37,121 nucleotides of DNA from an uncultured Eubacteriales bacterium (lineage in GTDB: Bacteria > Bacillota > Clostridia > Christensenellales > Aristaeellaceae): assembly GCA_902799045.1 (NCBI GenBank), contig CADBZH010000001.1:152595-189715 (forward strand), read 5' to 3'. Below the pieces are notes generated by a model. The model was given only the letters and a program-made list of their open reading frames with translations. It was not told where the DNA came from and searched no databases. A program made the translations under genes and the position numbers. Each line of letters begins with the position of its first letter. The stretch's first letter is position 1. Positions 7,204 through 16,403 of this stretch are shown one piece after another.

Positions 7204-9549
7204 ATGAATTTTGCTGAGTTTTGTAAGCCGTTCTATACGGGATCGAAGGCTACCAGCCCGTTAATGGGAATTGTGAACCAAGCTGACATTGCAGAATTCT
7301 TTTTGGGCAGTGGAATTAGTGATTCTTCCCGATTTGAGATAGGATATGCCTCAGATACCATGAGCCGGTTTTTCCGCGGAGGTCGACAGATACAGCCTGA
7401 ATTCTGGGCTGGCTTATCAGCGGCGTTTGACGAAAATCGTTTCTCCAGGGAGGTTGCTTCGAAGATAATCGAAAGAGTGCTTCCCGACCTCGTAACTACG
7501 CTTGGTATTCAGGTGGTAACGGGATTTCTGCCTGATAAATATGCTGTAGCATATGCTCTAACAGTTCAGTTCAAGTCAATAGTGAATAATGGCGGCGAAG
7601 CTGAAAATTGCATAGCAGAGGCATATGAAGCATGCATCCATACAACGGAGTTTCCCGAGTACATTACTAAAGCTCAGAGCAAGTACTCTAAACTAAAAAC
7701 CTTGTTATATGCAACCAGCGAGCGTCCATTTGATGAGTTCTTTGTTTGCAATAGGATTAGCACTGTACCTGTTTATCGACACGTACCAGCCAATAGAACT
7801 ATCGAGAATGTTACAACAACTAAGCTGTTAGAGCATTCGAAGTACTGTCTTATCGTCGGAATGGGCGGAAGCGGAAAATCCATGATGATGAGACATCTGT
7901 TTTTATCGGCTGTCGCCCAGTTTGGGAAAACGGGTGTACTTCCTATTCTTGTAACGTTGCGTGAACTGGCAGATACTAAGAATAGTTTATTTGATCTCAT
8001 AGTTGACTCTGTCCACAGGTTTGATATTGCGTTCTCTGCCTCACATTTGGATAACCTGATGCACGAAGGAAAATGTGTGATTCTGCTTGATGGATATGAT
8101 GAAATCAAACTTGGGGACATGAATTCTTTTGATCGTCAACTTGATGGAATGATAGACCGTTATCCCAAGACACAGTTTGTCATGTCCACAAGGCAGATAT
8201 CACATTTTGTGGGCCTTTCAAGTTTCAGCCTGGTCTTTATGATGCCGTTTTCACTTGATCAGGCAGTAGAGCTCATTGATAAACTGGAGTATTATCCGGA
8301 AGAGCCCAAGCTGAAACGGCAATTCCGTGAAAAACTGATAAATGAGTACTATGAGAGCCACCGTGAATTTGTTACGAACCCATTACTTCTGACACTCATG
8401 CTTATGAACTATCGGCGTTTTGCAGATGTGCCAGAAAAGAAGTATCTGTTCTATGAGGAAGCGTATCAAACACTGCTTCATATGCATGATCACGATAAGC
8501 TTGCATATAATCGAGTATTCCGAAGTGTCGTGGATCCGTCTGATTTTACAGAGGTTTTCCGCGAATTCTGCGCCAAGTCATATCGGAAGGGGGACTACGA
8601 ATTTGATTTCAGAAAATTCGAAATGTACTTTAATAAATGCAAGTATGTTGATCGGCTCGACCCGAATCTCATGAAGGTGGATAACTTCCTATTCGATGCT
8701 TGTCATAGTGCATGTCTAATGTATGAGGAAAGCCAGGCATATCACTTTCTACATCGATCCTTCCAGGAATATTTCTTCGCATGCTATTATTCGGTTCAGG
8801 ACGACACAACTCTCAAAAAGTTGGGCCGGTCAATAGAATCCTTTGAATCATTCTTAATGGATGATGGCGCTGCGCTGGATATGTTATACGACCTTGCCCC
8901 GGAAAAAGTTGAACGGTTCATTATCATGCCTTACCTTGAAGACTTGATTGGTGAAGGAGACAACAGGAAGACATATTGGAGATTCTTATCAAAGGGATAT
9001 GTGATTTGGAGATACCAGATCTATGAGGATGCCAAAATTGAAAAATGCAGGGAACAATACCATATGCGGGAAAGATATCCAGATGCTCGTAATGCGATTT
9101 TCCCAATTGCCCCCATATTGGCTCTGATCATGCGTGTGCTGCACATTAGCGAATACTCTCATCTTGGGCAGCTTGGGGAAGAATTCAAATATGAGGATCT
9201 GATCGTTGAAACGGTATATGGTGAAATGATAAGTAGAGGTGAGTATTCGATTATTGCTTTATCCAGAATCCCTACAGAAATGCTGAAAGACCCGGAACAG
9301 TCTACACAGCTAATGATAATGGAAAGAATGGTAACTGATGAAAACGGGAATCCGTATGAGTTAGCTCATACGTATCGGCTTCCTCTCCAAGAGGTACCTA
9401 AGGACCAGAAAAAGTATGCACCTGTTATTTCTTTCTGGGAGAGAGATACCTTCCCTGCTAAAAAAGCATACCAGTCAATCGTCAACTACTACGAGAACCT
9501 GAAGGAAAAACATGCTCACGCAGAAGAACTGGACGATGATGACTTCTAA
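7204..9549 (+). CDS. NACHT-domain NTPase, candidate NLR-like defence protein
   Basis: The 781-residue protein has a central NACHT STAND ATPase. Walker A is GMGGSGKS (residues 219-226, Lys225), Walker B is LLDGYDEI (Asp296 to Glu300), sensor 1 is MSTRQ, and the winged-helix region carries FLHRSFQEYFFA, typical of NACHT proteins. The first 180 residues match no domain I recognise and may include a small HTH-like part. The last 200 residues, where sensing repeats often lie, have no clear repeat pattern. I chose ATG at 7204 because GAGGAGGC lies directly upstream; the frame is open 59 codons further without a signal. It is AT-rich compared with neighbours, suggesting separate acquisition. Lying next to BREX, it is probably an anti-phage NTPase (bNACHT family); trigger and effector mechanism are unknown. 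Confidence 0.85.
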   Translation: MNFAEFCKPFYTGSKATSPLMGIVNQADIAEFFLGSGISDSSRFEIGYASDTMSRFFRGGRQIQPEFWAGLSAAFDENRFSREVASKIIERVLPDLVTTLGIQVVTGFLPDKYAVAYALTVQFKSIVNNGGEAENCIAEAYEACIHTTEFPEYITKAQSKYSKLKTLLYATSERPFDEFFVCNRISTVPVYRHVPANRTIENVTTTKLLEHSKYCLIVGMGGSGKSMMMRHLFLSAVAQFGKTGVLPILVTLRELADTKNSLFDLIVDSVHRFDIAFSASHLDNLMHEGKCVILLDGYDEIKLGDMNSFDRQLDGMIDRYPKTQFVMSTRQISHFVGLSSFSLVFMMPFSLDQAVELIDKLEYYPEEPKLKRQFREKLINEYYESHREFVTNPLLLTLMLMNYRRFADVPEKKYLFYEEAYQTLLHMHDHDKLAYNRVFRSVVDPSDFTEVFREFCAKSYRKGDYEFDFRKFEMYFNKCKYVDRLDPNLMKVDNFLFDACHSACLMYEESQAYHFLHRSFQEYFFACYYSVQDDTTLKKLGRSIESFESFLMDDGAALDMLYDLAPEKVERFIIMPYLEDLIGEGDNRKTYWRFLSKGYVIWRYQIYEDAKIEKCREQYHMRERYPDARNAIFPIAPILALIMRVLHISEYSHLGQLGEEFKYEDLIVETVYGEMISRGEYSIIALSRIPTEMLKDPEQSTQLMIMERMVTDENGNPYELAHTYRLPLQEVPKDQKKYAPVISFWERDTFPAKKAYQSIVNYYENLKEKHAHAEELDDDDF

Positions 9550-9614
9550 AGTGCAAGAAGCTGAAATAATTTATATAAAATGCCAGATTCCGTAAAAAGA
9601 ACGTGAAATTTGTA

Positions 9615-9623
9615 TGCTATAAT
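9615..9623 (+). promoter_or_regulatory. Extended -10 promoter of the BREX operon
   Basis: TGCTATAAT (9615-9623) is a perfect extended -10 element; no good -35 is present at the right distance. Transcription would start near 9630, about 30 bases before the brxF ATG, which has a strong AGGAGGTG site. The operon therefore need not depend on the NACHT promoter. Confidence 0.65.
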
Positions 9624-9659
9624 ACCTCTGTATAGCTATTTGCTTCAGGAGGTGAGCGC

Positions 9660-10091
9660 ATGGGTACGGCAATCGACCGGAAGTTCTTTCGAACCCGACG
9701 GACAGCCATTCCCCAGGCGCTCTTCTTTTTGCAAAGCGACCGACTGCTTCCGGCGGATGTCACGTCTGTGAATCTTGGCATTGCAATGCCGGAGGCGATG
9801 CGAAATGTGCCACCGGCCAAACGGCCCCAGGTTCTGCAGTCAACCGTAGAACGGCTGCTGGCTGCGGAACCCTCAGACGTCATCCTGCAACGGATCGACA
9901 TCTTGTTTGACCCTGGCTGGCACATCGATGCTCTGAAGCTGCTCTTGGCAGCTGGTCGGAACCGACGGTTATATGTTCTCTGGCCTGGAGTCATCAACGG
10001 AAACATTTTGCAATATGCTGAACCGGGGCGTCCGGATTATAAGCGCTTTGATTTGAGCGGCTATGTCGACGCCTACATTGTGATGAAATGA
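9660..10091 (+). CDS. brxF: BrxF-like protein of type 3 BREX
   Basis: The 143-residue protein is the first gene of the BREX operon. Its C-terminal two thirds have the BrxF pattern: a helix pair ending ILQRIDILFDPGWHIDALKL, then RNRRLYVLWPG, then YAEPGRPDYKRFDL. NCBI describes the family as P-loop-containing, yet the N-terminal 40 residues here contain no G-x4-G-K-S/T. The start is fixed by AGGAGGTG 6 bases upstream, so the P-loop is not simply missed upstream. The role of BrxF is unknown; it is a marker gene of type 3 systems. It precedes brxC by 10 bases. Assignment rests on the C-terminal motifs and on position. Confidence 0.72.
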   Translation: MGTAIDRKFFRTRRTAIPQALFFLQSDRLLPADVTSVNLGIAMPEAMRNVPPAKRPQVLQSTVERLLAAEPSDVILQRIDILFDPGWHIDALKLLLAAGRNRRLYVLWPGVINGNILQYAEPGRPDYKRFDLSGYVDAYIVMK

Positions 10092-10101
10092 GGGGAAACC
10101 T

Positions 10102-13100
10102 ATGAGATACGGTCAGCTCATCAACTTCGACCCCATTGTAACGGTCATCGAGCTGCGCAGTGCCGACGACGCCACCAAGGCCAGAGAACTGGTCTCCAGC
10201 TACGTGATGTCCGATTCCATGGCGGAACTGATCGAAGTGAAGATCCTGTCCCAGCTGAATCTGGAGGACGTGGTCGACAACAAGGGTGTGCTGCTGGTGG
10301 GCAACTATGGCACCGGTAAATCGCACCTGATGAGCGTGACCTCCTCCATCGCGGAAAATGCTGATCTGCTTCAGTATGCCCAGAACGCCCGCTTCCGCAG
10401 CGCCGCCCAGGTAATCGCCGGGCGGTTCGAGGTGCTGCGCATCGAGATTGGCGCGACCTCTATGTCCCTGCGCGATATCATCACGCGAGAGATCGAACGG
10501 GATCTGGGCCGCCGCGGCATCCGCTTCAAGTTCCCGGACGTGGGCTCCGTCGTGGGCAACAAGGACGCGCTCAACGACATGATGGCCGCCTTCGACGAGA
10601 AGTATCCCAACAAAGGCTATCTGCTGGTGGTGGACGAGCTGCTGGACTACCTGAAGTCCCGCAAGGACAATGAGCTCATGCAGGACATCAACTTCATGCG
10701 CGAGCTGGGCGAATTCATCAAAAACAGTCGCTTCCGCCTGATCTCCGGCGTCCAGGAGGCGCTGTTCGATAATCCCTCCTTCCACAATGTCTCCAATTCT
10801 CTTCTTAAAATGAAGGATCGCTACGAACAGGTGCTGATCCGCTCCCAGGATATCGCCTACGTGGCCAAGCAGCGCGTGCTGCGCAAGACGGCGGAGCAGC
10901 GCGCCATGATCCGCGAGCATCTGGAAAAGTATTGCCCGCTGTATCCCGGCATGTCTGAGCAGTTGGATGAATATGTGGATCTGTTCCCCATCCATCCGGC
11001 ATACATCGACACTTTCCAGCGCATGATCATCGTGGAAAAGCGCGAGGTACTGAAGACCATCTCCGAAACCATCCGCGATATCATCGACCGCGACCTGCCT
11101 CAGGCTGGACCGGGCATCATCTCCTACGACAGCTACTGGACGCGCATCAAGAACGACCCGGGCAAGCGCGTGGAGCCCGCCATCGCCGAGGTGCTTCAGA
11201 AGAGCGGCGTGCTGGAGGACATCATCCGGCGCTCCTTCCCCAAGGCTGCTTACAAAGAAACCGCACTGAAGATCATTGCCGCGTTGTCGGTGCATCGGCT
11301 TACCACCGCTACTCTGGACGCACGTCTGGGCCTGACGGCGGAAAACCTGAAGGACGAGCTGTGCATCTACATGGTCATGCCCCAGAACGACCCTGTGTTC
11401 CTGCTCTCTACGGTGCAGAGTGTACTGCGCACCATCATGACCACGGTCAGCGGCCAGTTCATCGAATATAATAAGGATAATGAGCAGTACTACCTCGACC
11501 TGAAGAAGGACGTGGACTACGATGCCAAGATCACGGAACGCGCCACATCGCTCTCCGATGATCGCATGAACACCTACTTCTTCGGCCTGATCTGGGACTG
11601 CCTCGACTGGCATCCGGAGGCCCATGTCACTGGCCACCAGATCTATCAATATGCCGTCAATTGGATGGAGCGCAATCACTACCGCGAAGGCTACCTGTTC
11701 ATGGGTTACAGCAACGAGCGCCCGACGGCCCAGCCGCCCAGGGACTTCTACGCCTACTTCCTGCCGCCCTACGGCCAGCCGGTGGGTTCACCCAAGCCCC
11801 AGGAGGACGAGGTATACTTCGTCTTCCAGAAGAGCCCGGAGTTTGAAGCCATGCTTCGCTACTATTCCGGTGCCCGGGAGTGCGAGGTGTTCGCGTCCCA
11901 GGGCGAAACCAAGAACGCCTACGCCCAGCGGGCCAAGCAGAAGGCCAAGCAGATCATCCACTGGATGGATGAGCACAAGACCACCGCGTTCAAGGTGGGC
12001 TACAAGGGCCAGATGCGCACGATGCTGGAATGTCTGCACGGCGTGCGCATGGACACGCTGACCATCAAGTCCGCCGTGGACATCTGCGTCTCCCGCACAC
12101 TGAATGGATTCTTTACCGGCAAATATCCGGACTTTCCGAAGTTCAAATCCCCGGTCACGCTGCAGAACCAGATCAATATCCGCACCATCACCATGGAGAC
12201 CATCGCGGGCAAGCCCTCGAAGCTTGGCATCGACACCCTGGAAGCGCTGGGCCTGTGGCTGAACGACAAGGTGAAGCCGGAGAACTCAAAATACGCCACC
12301 TACTACATCCAGCAGCTCTCCAAGCTGCCGGAGGGCTCCGTGCTGAACTTCTCCGACATCATGGATGGCGGCGAGGAGCTGACCTACTACGATAAGCGCT
12401 TCAGGCTGCCGGATGTGTTCTTCAGCATCGTGCTGGCCACGCTGGTGTATGGCGGCTATTGTGTGCTGGTTGCCGGCGACAATACCCGATACGACGCCTC
12501 CAACATCGACAAGATGGCCAAGGCCAACTCCACCGACCTGTTTGGCTTCAAGCGCCTCGAAAAGCCCAAGGCCGCGCCGGTGATGCGGCTGCGCAGGCTG
12601 TTTGGCACACTGGGCATCAACGATGGGCTGATCGTTAATCCCAATACCTGGGATACGGCGGTGGAGGAGCTGCTGAAGGTCACGAAGGCCCGCTCAGAGG
12701 AGACATTCCATTTCGAATCCTTCCTGGGCAAGGGCACCTGGCTGTGGGGCGACAGCATTGTACCGATGCACATGGTCGATGGCTTCAAGAAGGATATATC
12801 TCCTTTGCGCAAGCTCTACGACGATGTGCGCAGCCGCTTCAACAGCGCCCCAAAGCTCAAGAATTTTGACTATGATGATGCGGCGCTTCAGGCCATAGAG
12901 CACGCTATGGAGCGCATCGGCATCCTGCGCACGGCGGAGGAGTTCAAGAACACCGTCGGCGACATTATGCAGTACCTCTCCCAGGCGGAGCTCAAGGTCG
13001 AGGATGGCACCCCGCTGCGAACCCGGTTCACCGAGGCCAAGCAGGCGTGGCTGGATATGCGCGACCATCTGCTGGAGCCGGATTACGACGTCACCGAGAC

Positions 13101-13791
13101 CGATGATCTAATGGACGAGCTCACCGACCTGCAGAATGCGTATATCGACTACTACATGGATCGCCATAAGGCCTGCCGTCTGGGTGTCAAGGATGCCCAG
13201 CGCCGACAGAAGCTGCTGGATGGCACGCTGATCTTCAAGCTGAAGACGCTCTCCGGCATCGGCGGCGGCATACTGCCCACCGGCAAGTTCAACGACCTGG
13301 TGGGCAACCAGCTCAGCGGCCTGCGCGTGTGCTATGAATGCACTGCCACTGAGATGAAGACCCATGTGGAGTGCCCCCATTGCGGCTTCAGCCCGGCGTC
13401 AAAGGAGCCCATCGTGGCAGGTCGCATCGACGATATCGAGGACAAGCTGAACGGCATGCTGGCTTCCTGGCGCGATACGCTGCTGGGTACGCTGGATGAC
13501 CCGATGGTAGCGGACAAGCAGAAGTTCATGAGCGCGGAGCTTCAACCGGTCATTGCCCAGTTCATCAAGACAAAGCAATTCCCGGATGACCTGCCCACCT
13601 TCTGCCGCGCCGTGCGGGAGGCCTTTGCCGACTACGAATGCGTCGAGTTCTCGGAGACCCGCTTTATGGAGGAGGTGCTCTCCTGGGGCACGCTCTCCCC
13701 GGCGGCCTTCAAAAAGCGCATGGCGGAATACATCGACAAACAGGTGGGTGGCCATAACCCCGATCAGGTGCGCATCGCCTTCACCGACTGA
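10102..13791 (+). CDS. brxC: BREX ATPase BrxC (DUF6079-type)
   Basis: The 1229-residue protein is the large AAA-type ATPase found in BREX systems, thought to act with PglX and PglZ in sensing or blocking phage DNA. Walker A is GNYGTGKS (residues 67-74). Walker B is LLVVDELLDYL with Asp178/Glu179. A zinc ribbon near the C-terminus is formed by Cys1077/Cys1080 and Cys1091/Cys1094 (CYEC ... CPHC). The length is normal for the family. Start ATG at 10102 has GAGGGGA upstream. It is GC-rich, unlike the NACHT gene before it. The gene is intact and lies 15 bases before pglXI. Confidence 0.92.
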   Translation: MRYGQLINFDPIVTVIELRSADDATKARELVSSYVMSDSMAELIEVKILSQLNLEDVVDNKGVLLVGNYGTGKSHLMSVTSSIAENADLLQYAQNARFRSAAQVIAGRFEVLRIEIGATSMSLRDIITREIERDLGRRGIRFKFPDVGSVVGNKDALNDMMAAFDEKYPNKGYLLVVDELLDYLKSRKDNELMQDINFMRELGEFIKNSRFRLISGVQEALFDNPSFHNVSNSLLKMKDRYEQVLIRSQDIAYVAKQRVLRKTAEQRAMIREHLEKYCPLYPGMSEQLDEYVDLFPIHPAYIDTFQRMIIVEKREVLKTISETIRDIIDRDLPQAGPGIISYDSYWTRIKNDPGKRVEPAIAEVLQKSGVLEDIIRRSFPKAAYKETALKIIAALSVHRLTTATLDARLGLTAENLKDELCIYMVMPQNDPVFLLSTVQSVLRTIMTTVSGQFIEYNKDNEQYYLDLKKDVDYDAKITERATSLSDDRMNTYFFGLIWDCLDWHPEAHVTGHQIYQYAVNWMERNHYREGYLFMGYSNERPTAQPPRDFYAYFLPPYGQPVGSPKPQEDEVYFVFQKSPEFEAMLRYYSGARECEVFASQGETKNAYAQRAKQKAKQIIHWMDEHKTTAFKVGYKGQMRTMLECLHGVRMDTLTIKSAVDICVSRTLNGFFTGKYPDFPKFKSPVTLQNQINIRTITMETIAGKPSKLGIDTLEALGLWLNDKVKPENSKYATYYIQQLSKLPEGSVLNFSDIMDGGEELTYYDKRFRLPDVFFSIVLATLVYGGYCVLVAGDNTRYDASNIDKMAKANSTDLFGFKRLEKPKAAPVMRLRRLFGTLGINDGLIVNPNTWDTAVEELLKVTKARSEETFHFESFLGKGTWLWGDSIVPMHMVDGFKKDISPLRKLYDDVRSRFNSAPKLKNFDYDDAALQAIEHAMERIGILRTAEEFKNTVGDIMQYLSQAELKVEDGTPLRTRFTEAKQAWLDMRDHLLEPDYDVTETDDLMDELTDLQNAYIDYYMDRHKACRLGVKDAQRRQKLLDGTLIFKLKTLSGIGGGILPTGKFNDLVGNQLSGLRVCYECTATEMKTHVECPHCGFSPASKEPIVAGRIDDIEDKLNGMLASWRDTLLGTLDDPMVADKQKFMSAELQPVIAQFIKTKQFPDDLPTFCRAVREAFADYECVEFSETRFMEEVLSWGTLSPAAFKKRMAEYIDKQVGGHNPDQVRIAFTD

Positions 13792-13806
13792 TAAGGAGCT
13801 GTGAGC

Positions 13807-16383
13807 ATGGAACAGAAGAAGCTGACTGTGGCGGACATCGATAAGGTCCGCCACATTGAAGGATTCCCCATTGCGAGGGATGAGGACATCATCGCACTGT
13901 CCCGTCCGCCATACTACACCGCCTGCCCGAATCCGTTCATTGAGGATTTTATCCGTGAACATGGTACGGCGTATGATGAGGCGACGGATGACTATCATCG
14001 GGAGCCGTTTGCTGCAGATGTCAGCGAGGGAAAAGGCGATGCTATATATGGAGCTCATAATTATCACACAAAAGTACCTTACAAAGCGATTATGAGGTAT
14101 ATTCTTCACTATACCCGACCAGGAGATATAGTCTTTGATGGGTTTTGTGGGTCTGGAATGACTGGAGTTGCCGCGCAGATGTGTGGCACTCCTGATTCAG
14201 ATTTCAAATCATTAATCGATCTTGAGATGAGGGATTCAGGCTTCTCATGGGGGACACGTAGAGCTGTTCTGAATGATTTAGGTGTTGCAGCTACATTCAT
14301 TGCCGCAAATCAGAACACACCTATAGATATTCATGCCTTTCAAAAGGAGGCAAAGAGTGTTTTAGCACACTTTGAGGCTGAATGTGGTTGGATGTATGAT
14401 ACTCTACACTATGATAAGGCAGGTCACCCTATAAACGGGATAGATGGAAAACAAATGGTTGGACGAATCAATTATACTGTTTGGTCCGACGTCTTTATAT
14501 GTCCTTCGTGCTCACATGAAATAATCTTCACTGAAGCATCCAAAAAATCTGGTGCACTACGGGATGCTTTCTTTTGCCCTAACTGTGGAAGCAAGCTTAA
14601 GAAGAGCGATTGTGTTCGTTCCAAGGAGTCATTTTATGACTCTTTACTCGGTACAACTGTTTCTCTTGCTAAGCAGGTTCCCGTATTAATAAACTATTCA
14701 ATAGGAAAGACAAAGTTTGAAAAAGTACCAGACGAGCATGATCTACAAATAATTGACAGAGTTAATGCTATGAGAGTGCCCTATTGGGTCCCAACTGAAC
14801 CAATTATAGACGGTTTCAACACTGATCAACCAAAGAAATCGCATGGATTGACCCATGTCCATCACTTTTATACTAAGAGAAATCTTATTGCTCTTAGCGT
14901 AGTTATGCATTACGCGATACAAAGTGAAATGTCCACTACTATGCGATTCTTATATGAGCAAATCGTGTTAGGTATGGCTAAAATTGCACGTTATGTTCCG
15001 ACTCATTTTTCTCAAGTGAATCAATACCTAAGTGGGACTCTATACATTGGCTCACAGGTAGTTGAGGTTACTCCTGCATACATCATAAGTAACAAAATCA
15101 CTGCATTGACAAAAGTCTTTTCGCAGATGCAAAAATGGCATGTCGGTAATGTGCTTGTACAGACAGCTTCAATGACTCAAACTGGTATTCCTGATAATTC
15201 TATTGACTATGTATTTACCGATCCACCCTTTGGAGGCAATCTCAATTATTCTGAGCTCAATTTTCTATGGGAGGCATGGTATAAGGTCAGAACAAATAAT
15301 ACTACCGAGGCTATTGTGAATCCTGTTCAGAAGAAGGGACTACCAGAGTACCAGCGGCTTATGGAGCGTTGCTTCTGTGAATATTACAGAGTACTTAAGC
15401 CGAACCATTGGATGACAGTAGAATTCCACAACAGTCAGAATGCGGTTTGGAATTCGATTTCCGAAGGATTAGCCCGAGCTGGATTTATTGTTGCGGATAT
15501 TCGCGTGCTTGACAAAAAGCAGAGCAGTTTTAAGCAAATTGTTTCACAAGCTGCAGTGAAGCAAGACCTCGTTATCTCTGCCTACAAACCCCGTGAATCC
15601 TTTGTCAGGGAATTCCAGGAAAAGGCCGGCGATCCGGAGATGGCCTGGGAATTTGTCCGCCAGCATCTCGAAAACGTCCCCATCGCCCCGGATGGCAATC
15701 GCAACGGCAAGATCGACATGGTGGCAGAGCGCTGCGACTACCTGCTGTTCGACCGCATGGTGGCCTGGCACATCATGCACGGCATCCCGGTGCCCATGGA
15801 CGCCCACACCTTCTATGAAGGCCTGCGCACACACTTCCTCCAGCGGGATGGCATGTTTTTCCTGCCGGATCAGGTGGCGGAGTACGATGAGAAGCGGCTG
15901 CACATGGAGCTGGATAATCAGCAGGGCGCCTTCATCGTGATGGATGAAAAGAGCGCCATCGGCTGGCTGAACGTCAAGCTGAAGGAACAGCCCATGACCT
16001 ATCAGGAGATCCAGCCCATCTATCTTCAGGAGCTCCACCAATCCAAGCGCGAGGCCATGCCGGAGCTGCTGGACATCCTGCGGGACAATTTCGTTCAGGA
16101 CGACAAGGGCCGTTGGTACGTCCCCGACCTGAGCAACGCCGCCGACCTGGCCAAGCTGCGCACCAAGAAGCTGGTGAAGGAATTCTACGACAGCTACGCC
16201 ACCGGGCGCGGCAAGCTGAAGGTGTTCCGGCTGGAGGCCATCCGCGCGGGCTTTGACGACTGCTGGTCGCAGCGCGACTACAAGACCATCGTTTCCGTCG
16301 GCGACCGACTGCCCGAGGACGTGCTGCAGGAGGATCAGGCGCTGCTGATGTACTACGACAACGCCTGCAACATGGTAGGCTGA
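13807..16383 (+). CDS. pglXI: BREX DNA methyltransferase PglXI
   Basis: The 858-residue methyltransferase would mark host DNA so that BREX spares it. SAM-binding motif I is FDGFCGSGMTG (near residues 110-120) and catalytic motif IV is DPPF (about 472-475), the motif order of the adenine/cytosine amino-methyltransferases. A zinc ribbon (CPSC ... CPNC, about 232-260) lies between them. I chose ATG at 13807, 8 bases after AAGGAG; a GTG at 13801 is too close to it. The gene is a mosaic: bases up to about 13990 and after about 15590 are GC-rich like brxC and brxHII, while the middle, with all catalytic motifs and probably the specificity region, is clearly AT-rich. Target site and methylated base cannot be read from the sequence. 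Confidence 0.9.
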   Translation: MEQKKLTVADIDKVRHIEGFPIARDEDIIALSRPPYYTACPNPFIEDFIREHGTAYDEATDDYHREPFAADVSEGKGDAIYGAHNYHTKVPYKAIMRYILHYTRPGDIVFDGFCGSGMTGVAAQMCGTPDSDFKSLIDLEMRDSGFSWGTRRAVLNDLGVAATFIAANQNTPIDIHAFQKEAKSVLAHFEAECGWMYDTLHYDKAGHPINGIDGKQMVGRINYTVWSDVFICPSCSHEIIFTEASKKSGALRDAFFCPNCGSKLKKSDCVRSKESFYDSLLGTTVSLAKQVPVLINYSIGKTKFEKVPDEHDLQIIDRVNAMRVPYWVPTEPIIDGFNTDQPKKSHGLTHVHHFYTKRNLIALSVVMHYAIQSEMSTTMRFLYEQIVLGMAKIARYVPTHFSQVNQYLSGTLYIGSQVVEVTPAYIISNKITALTKVFSQMQKWHVGNVLVQTASMTQTGIPDNSIDYVFTDPPFGGNLNYSELNFLWEAWYKVRTNNTTEAIVNPVQKKGLPEYQRLMERCFCEYYRVLKPNHWMTVEFHNSQNAVWNSISEGLARAGFIVADIRVLDKKQSSFKQIVSQAAVKQDLVISAYKPRESFVREFQEKAGDPEMAWEFVRQHLENVPIAPDGNRNGKIDMVAERCDYLLFDRMVAWHIMHGIPVPMDAHTFYEGLRTHFLQRDGMFFLPDQVAEYDEKRLHMELDNQQGAFIVMDEKSAIGWLNVKLKEQPMTYQEIQPIYLQELHQSKREAMPELLDILRDNFVQDDKGRWYVPDLSNAADLAKLRTKKLVKEFYDSYATGRGKLKVFRLEAIRAGFDDCWSQRDYKTIVSVGDRLPEDVLQEDQALLMYYDNACNMVG

Positions 16384-16403
16384 CGCGAAAGGTTCTGATA
16401 CGC

